Positions 1 to 7,470 of a stretch of 64,000 bases of DNA are shown piece by piece (position 1 is the first letter of the stretch; the number at the start of each line of letters is the position of its first letter). This DNA comes from Clostridia bacterium. Its GTDB lineage: Bacteria; Bacillota; Clostridia; Lachnospirales; Bianqueaceae. Both the position numbers and the translations under genes were made by a program. Under the pieces are notes generated by a model. That model had not been told where the DNA came from. It worked only from the letters and a program-made list of their open reading frames with translations, and searched no databases. The DNA is taken from the NCBI GenBank assembly GCA_900764045.1, contig CAAFMN010000064.1, positions 62,001 through 126,000 on the forward strand, given 5' to 3'.

Positions 1-144
1 CACATTCTTTCCTTTTAACTGCTGGTCATGCGCGATCCCTGCTTTTTTCTTCTGTTTGAGATCCGCGGCCAGGTCCAGCAGATAGGCGATCTCCTCCGCT
101 GTATAATCTTTTAATGTAAGAAAATCACGTCCTTGTAAATTCAT
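1..144 (-). CDS. argF: Ornithine carbamoyltransferase, N-terminal part (partial)
   Basis: Only the first 48 codons lie in the window; the gene runs off the left edge. The start is the ATG at 144, preceded on the minus strand by AGAGGAG about 9 bases upstream. The N-terminus MNLQGRDFLTLKDYTAEEI followed by a Lys-rich stretch is the usual opening of ornithine carbamoyltransferase, which makes citrulline from ornithine and carbamoyl phosphate in the cytoplasm. It is divergent from argG, the next enzyme of arginine synthesis, which supports the call. The catalytic STRT and HCLP motifs are outside the window. An aspartate or putrescine carbamoyltransferase is the main alternative, but the N-terminus and the argG neighbour favour argF. 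Confidence 0.85.
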   Translation of the reverse strand, partial: MNLQGRDFLTLKDYTAEEIAYLLDLAADLKQKKKAGIAHDQQLKGKNV

Positions 145-174
145 ACCAGTTTTCACTCCTCTTATTCTCTATCG

Positions 175-192
175 ATTGTATATTTATTCATT
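175..192 (-). promoter_or_regulatory. Candidate ArgR operator (ARG box) at argF
   Basis: On the minus strand these 18 bases read AATGAATAAATATACAAT, which matches the Bacillus ARG-box consensus CATGAATAAAAATKCAAK at about 15 of 18 positions. The box lies 31-48 bases upstream of the argF start and overlaps a plausible -10 (TACAAT), where a repressor would be expected. Repression of argF by ArgR-arginine is inferred; no argR gene lies in the window. Confidence 0.5.
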
Positions 193-243
193 TCATGCAT
201 GATTCAGGCATAATTTCCCGAACGTGCCACTATTCTACATCAT

Positions 244-261
244 GATTCAAAATTTTTCAAG
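244..261 (+). promoter_or_regulatory. Possible second ARG-box-like site before argG
   Basis: The bases GATTCAAAATTTTTCAAG match the ARG-box consensus only partly (about 11-12 of 18). They sit just upstream of the argG -35 element, on the far side of the divergent region from the argF box. ArgR hexamers often bind paired boxes, so this is a candidate only. Confidence 0.3.
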
Positions 262-280
262 TATATTTTTTAATTTTCTC

Positions 281-308
281 TTGCTTTTTTTGAAAACGGG
301 TGTATAAT
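281..308 (+). promoter_or_regulatory. argG promoter (-35 TTGCTT, -10 TATAAT)
   Basis: TTGCTT at 281-286 and TATAAT at 303-308 are separated by 16 bases. The leader is about 70 bases and ends with the strong ribosome site GGAGGAG seven bases before the argG ATG at 386. Confidence 0.7.
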
Positions 309-385
309 TATGCTCAGTTGATGAGTAAAGCATCAGCTCACCGTTTTACGGTATCCTATAGAATGCTTTAGGAGGAGATTATATT

Positions 386-1600
386 ATGGATCAGAAAAAA
401 ATGAAAGTCGTATTGGCATATTCTGGTGGTCTGGATACCACGGTTATCATCCCGTGGCTGAAGGAAAACTATAATTGTGATGTTATCGCGGTCTGCATCG
501 ATGTGGGCCAGGGTAAGGAGACCGATGGCCTCGAAGAGCGCGCGCTCAAGAGCGGCGCTTCCAAGTTCTATCTGAAGACTGTAACGGAAGAATTCATTAC
601 TGATTATATCTATCCTACACTGAAGGCCGGCGCTGTCTATGAAAGCACCTACATGCTGGGTACCTCTATGGCCCGTCCGCTGATCGCCAAGATTCTGGTG
701 GACATCGCTCTGGCGGAAGGCGCGGACGCGATCTGCCACGGTGCTACCGGCAAGGGCAATGATCAGGTACGTTTTGAGCTGACCATCAAGGCTCTGGCTC
801 CGCAGCTTCAGATCATCGCTCCCTGGCGTATCTGGGATATGCAGTCCCGTGAGGATGAGATCGCTTACTGCGAGGCCCGCGGCATCGAGTGCCCGGTCAA
901 GAAGGGTGACAGCTACAGCCGTGACCGCAATATCTGGCACATCAGCCACGAGGGTCTGGAGCTGGAGGATCCCGCTAACGCTCCCAATTATGAGAAGCTG
1001 CTGAAGCTGGGTGTAACCCCGCAGAAGGCTCCGGATGAGGCTACCGAAATCAGCCTGGACTTTGAAAAGGGTGTTCCGGTCGCTCTGAATGGTGAAAAGA
1101 TGGATCCGGTCGCTCTTCTGACCAAGCTCAATGAGCTGGGCGGCAAGAATGGTATCGGTATCGTAGATATTCTGGAGAACCGTGTTGTAGGCATGAAGTC
1201 CCGCGGCGTTTATGAGACTCCGGGCGGAACCATCATGTACAAGGCTCATGAGCAGCTGGAGCATATGGTGCTGGATAAGCAGACCTACGCCTATAAGCAG
1301 CAGCTGTCCGTTAAGTTTGCGGAACTGGTATACTCCGGTGAGTGGTTCACTCCTCTGCGTGAGGCTCTGTCCGCTTTTGTTGATTCTACGCAGCAGGTCG
1401 TTACCGGTACGGTTAAAATGGTGCTGTACAAGGGCAATATCATCCCGGCCGGAACCACTTCCCCGTATTCTCTGTATAATGAGAGCATCGCAAGTTTCAC
1501 AACCGGCGAACTGTACAACCACAAGGATGCCGAGGGCTTTATCAATCTGTTCGGTCTGTCCATGAAGATTCGTGGAATGCTGAACAACAAGAATAAGTAA
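386..1600 (+). CDS. argG: Argininosuccinate synthase
   Basis: This 404-residue protein joins citrulline and aspartate using ATP to form argininosuccinate, the penultimate step of arginine synthesis. The ATP-binding P-loop-like motif AYSGGLDTT is at residues 10-18. The motifs SMARPLIAK and GATGKGNDQVRFE follow at roughly residues 93-130. Length matches the family (about 400 residues). It is transcribed from its own promoter, divergently from argF, and ARG-box-like sequences lie between the two genes. Its TAA stop overlaps the ATG of the next gene by one base. Confidence 0.96.
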   Translation: MDQKKMKVVLAYSGGLDTTVIIPWLKENYNCDVIAVCIDVGQGKETDGLEERALKSGASKFYLKTVTEEFITDYIYPTLKAGAVYESTYMLGTSMARPLIAKILVDIALAEGADAICHGATGKGNDQVRFELTIKALAPQLQIIAPWRIWDMQSREDEIAYCEARGIECPVKKGDSYSRDRNIWHISHEGLELEDPANAPNYEKLLKLGVTPQKAPDEATEISLDFEKGVPVALNGEKMDPVALLTKLNELGGKNGIGIVDILENRVVGMKSRGVYETPGGTIMYKAHEQLEHMVLDKQTYAYKQQLSVKFAELVYSGEWFTPLREALSAFVDSTQQVVTGTVKMVLYKGNIIPAGTTSPYSLYNESIASFTTGELYNHKDAEGFINLFGLSMKIRGMLNNKNK

Positions 1601-2139
1601 TGTTTGAGCATATTCAAAAAATTGACCAGCGTTTTCTACAATATATGGGCCGGATCCACCGGCCCATATTGACGCGTATTATGATCGCCGCGTCCTCTGC
1701 CTGCAATCTGGGATTGATCTGGTGGGCGGTATGCCTCCCCTTTCTCTTCTATTCGCCCTGGCGGTATACGGGCTTTTGTTTTGTAGCAGGGCTGGCGATC
1801 GCGCACCTGATGGGCGAGATTATCATCAAGCACCTGGTGCGCCGCACCCGTCCATGTCATCTGCTCGAAGAGGAAGAACAGCTGATCCGCAAGCCCCGTT
1901 TCTATTCGTTTCCTTCCGGGCATGCCGCCGCTTCCTTTGCCATGGTCGGGGTCGCATCCTTACGCTGCCGGCTGATCACATTTCTTCCGATAATGGCACT
2001 GGCTTCTTTAATCGGCTTCTCCCGGCTCTATCTGCGGGTTCACTACCTGACGGATGTGGTTCTGGGCGCTGTCCTTGGTTTTTCCTGCGGTCTTCTGGCC
2101 GTTCATATCATGAATGTTTTTCTTCCTGTTTTACCATAA
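1600..2139 (+). CDS. PAP2-family membrane phosphatase
   Basis: A 179-residue membrane protein with the three phosphatase motifs of the PAP2 superfamily: KHLVRRTRP near residue 73, the PSGHAAAS motif near residue 105, and SR followed by RVHYLTDVVLG near residues 142-155. Four or five hydrophobic segments are visible. Such enzymes remove phosphate from undecaprenyl pyrophosphate, phosphatidylglycerol phosphate or related lipids at the membrane; the substrate cannot be read from the sequence. The start overlaps the argG stop (TAATG) without a clear ribosome site, so translation is probably coupled to argG. Confidence 0.85.
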   Translation: MFEHIQKIDQRFLQYMGRIHRPILTRIMIAASSACNLGLIWWAVCLPFLFYSPWRYTGFCFVAGLAIAHLMGEIIIKHLVRRTRPCHLLEEEEQLIRKPRFYSFPSGHAAASFAMVGVASLRCRLITFLPIMALASLIGFSRLYLRVHYLTDVVLGAVLGFSCGLLAVHIMNVFLPVLP

Positions 2140-2180
2140 AAAAAGAGATCTGCTCTATGAAAAAGCGGATCTCTTTTTTG
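2138..2180. terminator. Bidirectional intrinsic terminator
   Basis: GAGATC (2145-2150) pairs with GATCTC (2168-2173), extended by GCT/AGC inside, with an A-run on the left and six T on the right. It lies between the convergent PAP2 phosphatase and pectinesterase genes and can end transcripts from both sides. Confidence 0.8.
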
Positions 2181-2194
2181 TATGCTTCTGTAAA

Positions 2195-3145
2195 TTACCA
2201 GCCCAATACTGCTTCCTTGGTAATCTTGGCAGCTTCTTCTGCGCTCAGCTGCGGCCGACGGGGATTGACCTTCGCGCCCGGTCCGTAATTGCCATATTCC
2301 GCAAAGCGGCCGTTGCGTCCCAGGAATCCTCCCATATCCGTCCAGCCATCCGGATGAATATGCGCTCCCAGCTCACACTGAATGTAGACGGCATATCCTA
2401 CCGCAAACGGATCAGAACCCGCATGCCACGGACGTCCCAGATAGATGCTTCCCTCGGGGCAGTCGCTTACCAGATGACAGTTCAGGAACAGATATCCATA
2501 CTTCTGCGCCAGGTAGGTACTGGGCGCCGCCACGAATCCCAGAGTCTCACCCTCCCTGGCCGCTGTCCGAGTGAGCGAACGAATCGTACAATCCTCAAAC
2601 ACCGCGCGGGCCGCGCCGAAGATAAAGTCCACATCGCCCTCGATATAGCACTCTTTATAATACTGACTTCCGTCCCTTGTATAGAGCGTATCCTGCTTGC
2701 CCAGGAAACGGCAGTTCTCCAGTACCATATGCTCGCCCGAACCATAGAATGCCAGCGCCTGACGGCCGCCTACATTACGGTCTCCATCATAAGAGTTCTC
2801 AAAGGTGATATTCTTAGCGGTAAAGTGATTGGCGTATACGCTGACCGTCGCGCTGCGGAAGGTTCCTGTCATATCGCCGTTCTCCCGCTTCCGTCCCGCG
2901 TAATTATCGTAGCGGATCGTTACATCCCCCTCGCCGATCAATGTAATAAACGGCTTATCTCCGGAGATCCGAACCGCCTCACGGTAAACGCCGGGACGCA
3001 GATAGATCTGTACCGGTGTCGTATTTCCCTCCGGAATCGCGTCAATTGCCTCCTGTACAGTCTCATAGTCTCCCGTATAACCGCTGTTTCTCCCGGTTAC
3101 GTAGAGAATCGCTGTCTGCGGCAGCTCTCTTGTCTGATTGTCCAT
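2195..3145 (-). CDS. Pectinesterase (carbohydrate esterase family 8)
   Basis: A 316-residue protein with the CE8 active-site landmarks in order: GVYRE near residue 52, GRQALAF near 126, GKQDTLYT near 147, GDVDFIFGAA near 169 and YLGRPWH near 236. The two catalytic aspartates are those of QDTL and DFIFG. It removes methyl esters from galacturonate chains. There is no signal peptide, so it probably acts in the cytoplasm on imported pectin fragments. Its start has GGAGGGG just upstream; it is 34 bases behind the ATP-grasp gene and may share that gene's promoter. Confidence 0.9.
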   Translation of the reverse strand: MDNQTRELPQTAILYVTGRNSGYTGDYETVQEAIDAIPEGNTTPVQIYLRPGVYREAVRISGDKPFITLIGEGDVTIRYDNYAGRKRENGDMTGTFRSATVSVYANHFTAKNITFENSYDGDRNVGGRQALAFYGSGEHMVLENCRFLGKQDTLYTRDGSQYYKECYIEGDVDFIFGAARAVFEDCTIRSLTRTAAREGETLGFVAAPSTYLAQKYGYLFLNCHLVSDCPEGSIYLGRPWHAGSDPFAVGYAVYIQCELGAHIHPDGWTDMGGFLGRNGRFAEYGNYGPGAKVNPRRPQLSAEEAAKITKEAVLGW

Positions 3146-3179
3146 CGTTAACCCCTCCTGTAATCACTGTATTTGTTAT

Positions 3180-4196
3180 TCAGATTCCCTTTACATAACG
3201 CCGGATCACGGCCAATGTACCGATACGGTCCGGTGTGTGTTCCGGAAGCTGACTGAAGTCATATCCCGGATAGTTGTTGCCCTCGATGATTGCCGGGCCG
3301 TCCGGCGTAATCGCCACATCCCAGCCCAGATAGCGCATGCGTGGCTCCTCCATGGCCGCCTGCTTGACCATCCGGATTGCCTCCGGAATATAAGGCAGCT
3401 GATACCCGACCAGCTCCACTCCCGTATAGGGATGCTTGTCATAGTTGATCAATGCTGAAGTATGCGCCACTCCGCAGATCTTACCTGTCTTGGGATCGAC
3501 CGGACACGCAAGTCCGTCATTCTCCATATTATCGACAAACTTGCCCTTGTTGCCCATCTTGCAGGTGATATACAGACAATGCGGCTTGCCGTCATCACCG
3601 ATAATGGTCGCCATCCTCAGGCTGTTGACCGAATTGGGATAGAGGCGCAGCATATCCGGATGCTGCTTCAGCTCCTGCTCTACCACACCGAAGTGCTTGG
3701 CCGGGTCCTTGATATACCGATACAGCTCGGCAATATCCGGGAAGTCCGCGACCTTCAATCTCTCGATTCCCTTGCCGCTCTCTCCCTCATTGGGTTTTAC
3801 AAACAGGTATTCTTTGTCCGCGGCAAACTTCTCTAGAGCCTCCTGCGTCATGTCCTCTACTGTCAAAAACTCCCGCTTCAGATACGAAGCAAATCTCTTA
3901 TCAAATTTGCTCTTTTCGTCAAAGATCGGATATAATGACGGATCATTGACCATGTCAATCAACTTTTTATTGCGGATCCGTGTCAGATACGTCCGGCGCT
4001 TCTTTCTCGGAATCGTCTCATAGCCGAATATCAGATAATCATGATACCCTGCCCCATGAAACAGCGCGCAGCTCACCACATCCAAAAAGATGCCTGCTTT
4101 ATTTTTTCCGCTGCGTTCATGTACCTGATCCACCACACTCCATAGAGTCTTAAGCTTGCTTCCGGAAATTACACGAAACAGATATTGTATCTTCAT
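3180..4196 (-). CDS. Sugar-transfer-associated ATP-grasp protein
   Basis: A 338-residue protein resembling the ATP-grasp family found beside sugar-transferase genes. Visible ATP-grasp features are FVKPNEGESGKGI (about residues 130-142), with a glycine-rich lysine loop, and AIIEGNNYPGYDF near the C-terminus, where the E and N are metal ligands. Members are thought to ligate a carboxylate to an amine or similar acceptor in surface-sugar synthesis; the substrate is unknown. The start has AGGAGGTG upstream, and the gene has its own promoter. It is followed closely by the pectinesterase gene, although a functional link is not obvious. Confidence 0.75.
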   Translation of the reverse strand: MKIQYLFRVISGSKLKTLWSVVDQVHERSGKNKAGIFLDVVSCALFHGAGYHDYLIFGYETIPRKKRRTYLTRIRNKKLIDMVNDPSLYPIFDEKSKFDKRFASYLKREFLTVEDMTQEALEKFAADKEYLFVKPNEGESGKGIERLKVADFPDIAELYRYIKDPAKHFGVVEQELKQHPDMLRLYPNSVNSLRMATIIGDDGKPHCLYITCKMGNKGKFVDNMENDGLACPVDPKTGKICGVAHTSALINYDKHPYTGVELVGYQLPYIPEAIRMVKQAAMEEPRMRYLGWDVAITPDGPAIIEGNNYPGYDFSQLPEHTPDRIGTLAVIRRYVKGI

Positions 4197-4235
4197 CCTC
4201 TTACTTCACCTCCTAAGCCTCAAACGATCAACCCT

Positions 4236-4264
4236 ATTATATCATATCTTCCGAAATCTGTAAA
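4236..4264 (-). promoter_or_regulatory. Promoter of the ATP-grasp gene
   Basis: On the minus strand TTTACA (4264-4259) and TATAAT (4241-4236) are 17 bases apart, and TGa precedes the -10 as an extended element. It lies about 40 bases before the ATP-grasp start. Confidence 0.75.
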
Positions 4265-4271
4265 GCATCGC

Positions 4272-5156
4272 TTAGCCTTGCAGATGAAGCGTGTCAATCA
4301 TATCGGTAAACCAGCGTATCTCACCCAGGAATTTTTCTCGCAGCGCGGATGTCTCCGCCCGGCTTCTGCCCAATTCCAAGAAATTACGGCCGCTCTTTAC
4401 GGCGATATGCATCTTTCCATCCTGTAAAAAGCTCATATAGAGATCCCCGCCGCTTTTTTGCTGTACATCCAGAATATACTCCATCATATGCGGCGTAAGT
4501 ATGTAGAACGCTTCCTGCTCATACTGCGCTGTCACAATAAAGCGCTCATCGAAAGCCTCGTTTCCTGTTAAAATACGTTCTTTTTTGAACTGTCTACGGC
4601 TTTTCCCGGTGCATGGAGCAAGGTGTACCTCGCCGGACAGCTTCCGGCTCCCGCCGCATATGAGCCACTGCCCCTGGAAGGCCAGATTCTCTCTGTCCTC
4701 CCATTCATTTCTCTCTTCATTATAGACACTGTCTACATGGTAGAGCTCCACATCGCTCAGCTCAAGCGGCATGCCTTTATACACCGCCTTGACATAATCG
4801 CTGCCTCGAACCCGTTCAAAAGAGATCGGGAATAGCATATGTGCTCCTTCTATGGCTGTATCCGGAATATGGCCAAACGGATTGTACTCCACCTCTCCAA
4901 ATACCTCTGCCAATACGCCGTTCACAACCTCCTCACTGAGCGTTTTCTTGATACTCTCATTATGTTTACTCAGCGTATATCCGCCGATCATGGCAACAAC
5001 CAGTCCTAAAATCGCAAGTGGGAGCTGCCCTGTAAGGACGCTTCCGATCAATAGTACTCCGCCGATCACGGTCACCACCTTCCCGATCACCGCTTTTGCC
5101 CGGCCCATACCCAATTCCGCCGACAACTGTTCTCCTGTCTGATTCTTTTCTTCCAT
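4272..5156 (-). CDS. DUF3137-type membrane protein
   Basis: A 294-residue protein of unknown function. It has a short polar N-terminus, two closely spaced hydrophobic helices (about residues 25-70), and then a soluble domain with the pattern of DUF3137 proteins. The start chosen is the ATG at 5156, because a promoter-like TATAAT lies at 5203-5208, inside the longer open frame, and AAGGAG lies upstream of 5156. The gene is followed by an independent promoter for the ATP-grasp gene, so it need not belong to that operon. No catalytic residues are recognisable. Confidence 0.65.
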   Translation of the reverse strand: MEEKNQTGEQLSAELGMGRAKAVIGKVVTVIGGVLLIGSVLTGQLPLAILGLVVAMIGGYTLSKHNESIKKTLSEEVVNGVLAEVFGEVEYNPFGHIPDTAIEGAHMLFPISFERVRGSDYVKAVYKGMPLELSDVELYHVDSVYNEERNEWEDRENLAFQGQWLICGGSRKLSGEVHLAPCTGKSRRQFKKERILTGNEAFDERFIVTAQYEQEAFYILTPHMMEYILDVQQKSGGDLYMSFLQDGKMHIAVKSGRNFLELGRSRAETSALREKFLGEIRWFTDMIDTLHLQG

Positions 5157-5202
5157 GCCGTCCTGTTCTCCTTTCTGTCCTGCACGCTGTATATCTATTG
5201 TC

Positions 5203-5208
5203 ATTATA
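5203..5208 (-). promoter_or_regulatory. Extended -10 element for the DUF3137 gene
   Basis: The minus strand reads TGaTATAAT here, an extended -10. The matching -35 is weak (TGGTTT at a 17-base spacing). It lies 47 bases upstream of the chosen start codon. Confidence 0.45.
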
Positions 5209-5270
5209 TCACAGTTCCGGCAAGAAAACCACTCACTCACAGGTAAGATTTTTCACAAAATCTACAAAAT

Positions 5271-5298
5271 GGATATCTCGGAATTCTCTGAAATATCC
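5271..5298 (-). terminator. Possible terminator of the yicC-thiN operon
   Basis: On the minus strand GGATAT pairs with ATATCC, followed by ATTTTG. The T-run is short. It lies just downstream of the thiN stop. Confidence 0.4.
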
Positions 5299-5309
5299 CT
5301 TCTCATAAC

Positions 5310-5972
5310 TCATTCTTCTACTATACTGCACAGAAGACTTCCTGCTTCAAAAGAAATCCGTCCCTGCGTCCCAGTCAATTGATTGCTTGTCCCGATGACC
5401 GCGTTCACATCCATATCATAACAATTCAGCGGATATTCAAATCCGGTCAGCGTCACCGACCGCACCGGCGTCCCAAAAGGCAACAGTGATACATAGGCTG
5501 TCTTTTGCTCGGAAAACCAGACCGGTTTTTCAACCATATCCACCGCCGGGCCATGCAATATCCAAAGCCTTGCTCTGCCGTCCCAGAACTCGACCTGCCT
5601 GTAATAGCGATTCATCAGATGCAGGTTCGCGTAGGTATGATCTACCCGGTCCCCTGACGCGCCGATCACCCGAATAACAGCATTCTCTCCCGCAATTTCC
5701 CCGGCGATGGAGAGCGCGATCTCCGTATCGGTCTCATCTTTATGCGTCGGAAAAACCCTGGGGACCAGTCCATCTTTCCGAGAACGCTCCAGGATCTCCG
5801 GCGCAATGGAATCCATGTCTCCCAGGAGGAGATCCGGCTTCATATCCATCGCGTACAGGTGGCGGAGTCCGGAATCCGCCGCTATAATCCGATCCGGCGC
5901 CCAATCCATGAGTGCGCTCCGAAAGGCTGGTGTCACCGTACAGCTTCCTCCGGTCGCGATCAGGATCTTCAT
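5310..5972 (-). CDS. thiN: Thiamine diphosphokinase
   Basis: A 220-residue enzyme transferring pyrophosphate from ATP to thiamine. Family features are the Asp-rich AADSGLRHLYAMDMKPDLLLGDMDS region (residues 32-56, quoted in part as DLLLGDMDS), HKDETDTE near residue 77, and GASGDRVDHTYANLHLM near residue 104. It is the last gene of the long housekeeping operon and overlaps rpe by 4 bases, the usual Firmicutes order rsgA-rpe-thiN. No TPP riboswitch precedes it, as expected for an internal operon gene. Confidence 0.92.
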   Translation of the reverse strand: MKILIATGGSCTVTPAFRSALMDWAPDRIIAADSGLRHLYAMDMKPDLLLGDMDSIAPEILERSRKDGLVPRVFPTHKDETDTEIALSIAGEIAGENAVIRVIGASGDRVDHTYANLHLMNRYYRQVEFWDGRARLWILHGPAVDMVEKPVWFSEQKTAYVSLLPFGTPVRSVTLTGFEYPLNCYDMDVNAVIGTSNQLTGTQGRISFEAGSLLCSIVEE

Positions 5973-6607
5973 ACGCCCTTCACCTGCTTCACAAGCTTAC
6001 TCGGATCCTCAGCACGGAAAAAAGCCGTCCCCATCACGATCACATTGGCTCCGGCCTCCAAGACCTCCGGAAGCGTTTCCGAATTAACGCCGCCGTCCAC
6101 CTGAATATCCAGTTCCGGATACCGGCTTCGGATCACTCTGACCTTATCCAAGGTCTGCGGGATCAGCTTCTGTCCTCCAAAGCCTGGATACACCGTCATC
6201 ACCAGCACCATATCCAGCATCGGCAGAACCGGCTCCAGCACCGTCCACGGCGTGTCCGGTGAAATCGCGCATCCTACCCGAACTCCCTGGTGCTTAAGCT
6301 CCCGCAGAATTTTCTCCAGACGCTCTCCGCAGGCTTCCGCATGCACCGTAATCCCGTCCGCTCCCGCCTGAATATAAGCCGGCGCGTATTTCTCCGGATC
6401 GCTGATCATCAGGTGTACGTCAAAAAAGGTTTTCGTATAGGGACGAATCGCTTTCACGATCATCGGCCCCATCGTCAGATTGGGGACAAAATGTCCGTCC
6501 ATCACATCCACATGAACCATATCGCAGCCTGCGTCTCCTACACACCGCACTTCCTCTCCCAGTCTGGCGAAATCCGACGCCAGAATCGATGCCGACACCT
6601 TGATCAT
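5969..6607 (-). CDS. rpe: Ribulose-phosphate 3-epimerase
   Basis: A 212-residue TIM-barrel enzyme that interconverts ribulose 5-phosphate and xylulose 5-phosphate. Signatures are SASILASDFARLG at the N-terminus, HVDVMDGHFVPNLT near residue 32, FDVHLM near 65, and VYPGFGGQ near 138. The start at 6607 is chosen because its ATG overlaps the rsgA TGA in an ATGA arrangement; the longer open frame upstream is inside rsgA. This overlap suggests translational coupling. Confidence 0.95.
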   Translation of the reverse strand: MIKVSASILASDFARLGEEVRCVGDAGCDMVHVDVMDGHFVPNLTMGPMIVKAIRPYTKTFFDVHLMISDPEKYAPAYIQAGADGITVHAEACGERLEKILRELKHQGVRVGCAISPDTPWTVLEPVLPMLDMVLVMTVYPGFGGQKLIPQTLDKVRVIRSRYPELDIQVDGGVNSETLPEVLEAGANVIVMGTAFFRAEDPSKLVKQVKGV

Positions 6608-7470
6608 CTTACACTCTCCTGCATTTCTTTTAATTCTTTCCAAATGGCACAATATCCCTCGTACCGTATCTTCTCAATCTTGCCTGCCAGAAATGCCTCA
6701 CGCACACCGCAGTCTTCTTCCGCCACATGGCTGCACCCCTGATAATAACAATGTTTCAGGTACGGGGCAAAGTCCGGGTAAAAGTTTTCCAATTCTTCCG
6801 GCTGTATTTCAGATAACCGGAGTGACGTAAATCCCGGCGTATCCACCACGTATCCATCCCCCTCCGGAAGACGCATCAGTTCCGCGCATCGAGTCGTGTT
6901 CTTCCCGCGCTGAATTTTTTCGCTCAGGTCTCCCGTCTCCTGTGTCAAGCCCAAGAGATTCAGCAGCGAAGATTTTCCGACGCCGGAAGGACCCGCGAAA
7001 ACGCTCAGTCTGCCGGAAAGAGCCTGCCGAAGCTCGTTGGCCCCCTCCTGCGTTCTGGTACAGGTCCGGATGACCCGGAGCCCGGCCTTCTCATAGCTGA
7101 CAGCCGCGTCCTGTGTCTCTTTTCTATCTTGTATCTGATCCCACTTATTGATACAGATCAGGGGCTGGATCTTCTGCTGCGCTACCATGACCAGAAAACG
7201 CTCCATCAGAAGCCAATTGGGTTCCGGATAGGCGGCTGCAAAAACAATCACTGCCTGATCCACATTGGCTATCTGCGGCCGAATCAGGCGGTTTCTGCGG
7301 TGCAAAAGCTCTTCCACCCAGCCTTCTTTACTGTACTCGACCTGATCCCCCACCAGCGGGGTGATATTTTTCTTACGAAAACTGCCCTTGGCCCTGCACC
7401 GCAGGACCTCCTGTCCGTTGTCCACATCATAGAATCCGGATATAGAACGAATGATTCTTCCCTGTGGCAT
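6604..7470 (-). CDS. rsgA: Ribosome small-subunit-dependent GTPase A
   Basis: A 288-residue circularly permuted GTPase that helps late maturation of the 30S subunit. The order of motifs is diagnostic: G4 (NKWD, about residue 104) comes before G1 (GPSGVGKSSLLN, about residue 159) and G3 (DTPGF). A zinc-binding cluster follows near the C-terminus (C-x-x-x-x-C-x-H-x-x-x-x-x-C, about residues 242-254). It begins right after prkC ends, in the common stp-prkC-rsgA order. Confidence 0.95.
   Translation of the reverse strand: MPQGRIIRSISGFYDVDNGQEVLRCRAKGSFRKKNITPLVGDQVEYSKEGWVEELLHRRNRLIRPQIANVDQAVIVFAAAYPEPNWLLMERFLVMVAQQKIQPLICINKWDQIQDRKETQDAAVSYEKAGLRVIRTCTRTQEGANELRQALSGRLSVFAGPSGVGKSSLLNLLGLTQETGDLSEKIQRGKNTTRCAELMRLPEGDGYVVDTPGFTSLRLSEIQPEELENFYPDFAPYLKHCYYQGCSHVAEEDCGVREAFLAGKIEKIRYEGYCAIWKELKEMQESVR

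Noticed and set aside
368..1522. 384-codon open frame antisense to argG
   Set aside because: Covers the argG ribosome site and coding region on the other strand, without any family motif.
5157..5240. Longer N-terminus for the DUF3137 protein
   Set aside because: The extension overlaps a promoter-like extended -10 at 5203-5208.
5973..6100. TPP riboswitch before thiN
   Set aside because: The gene is internal to an operon and overlaps rpe; no thi-box sequence is present.
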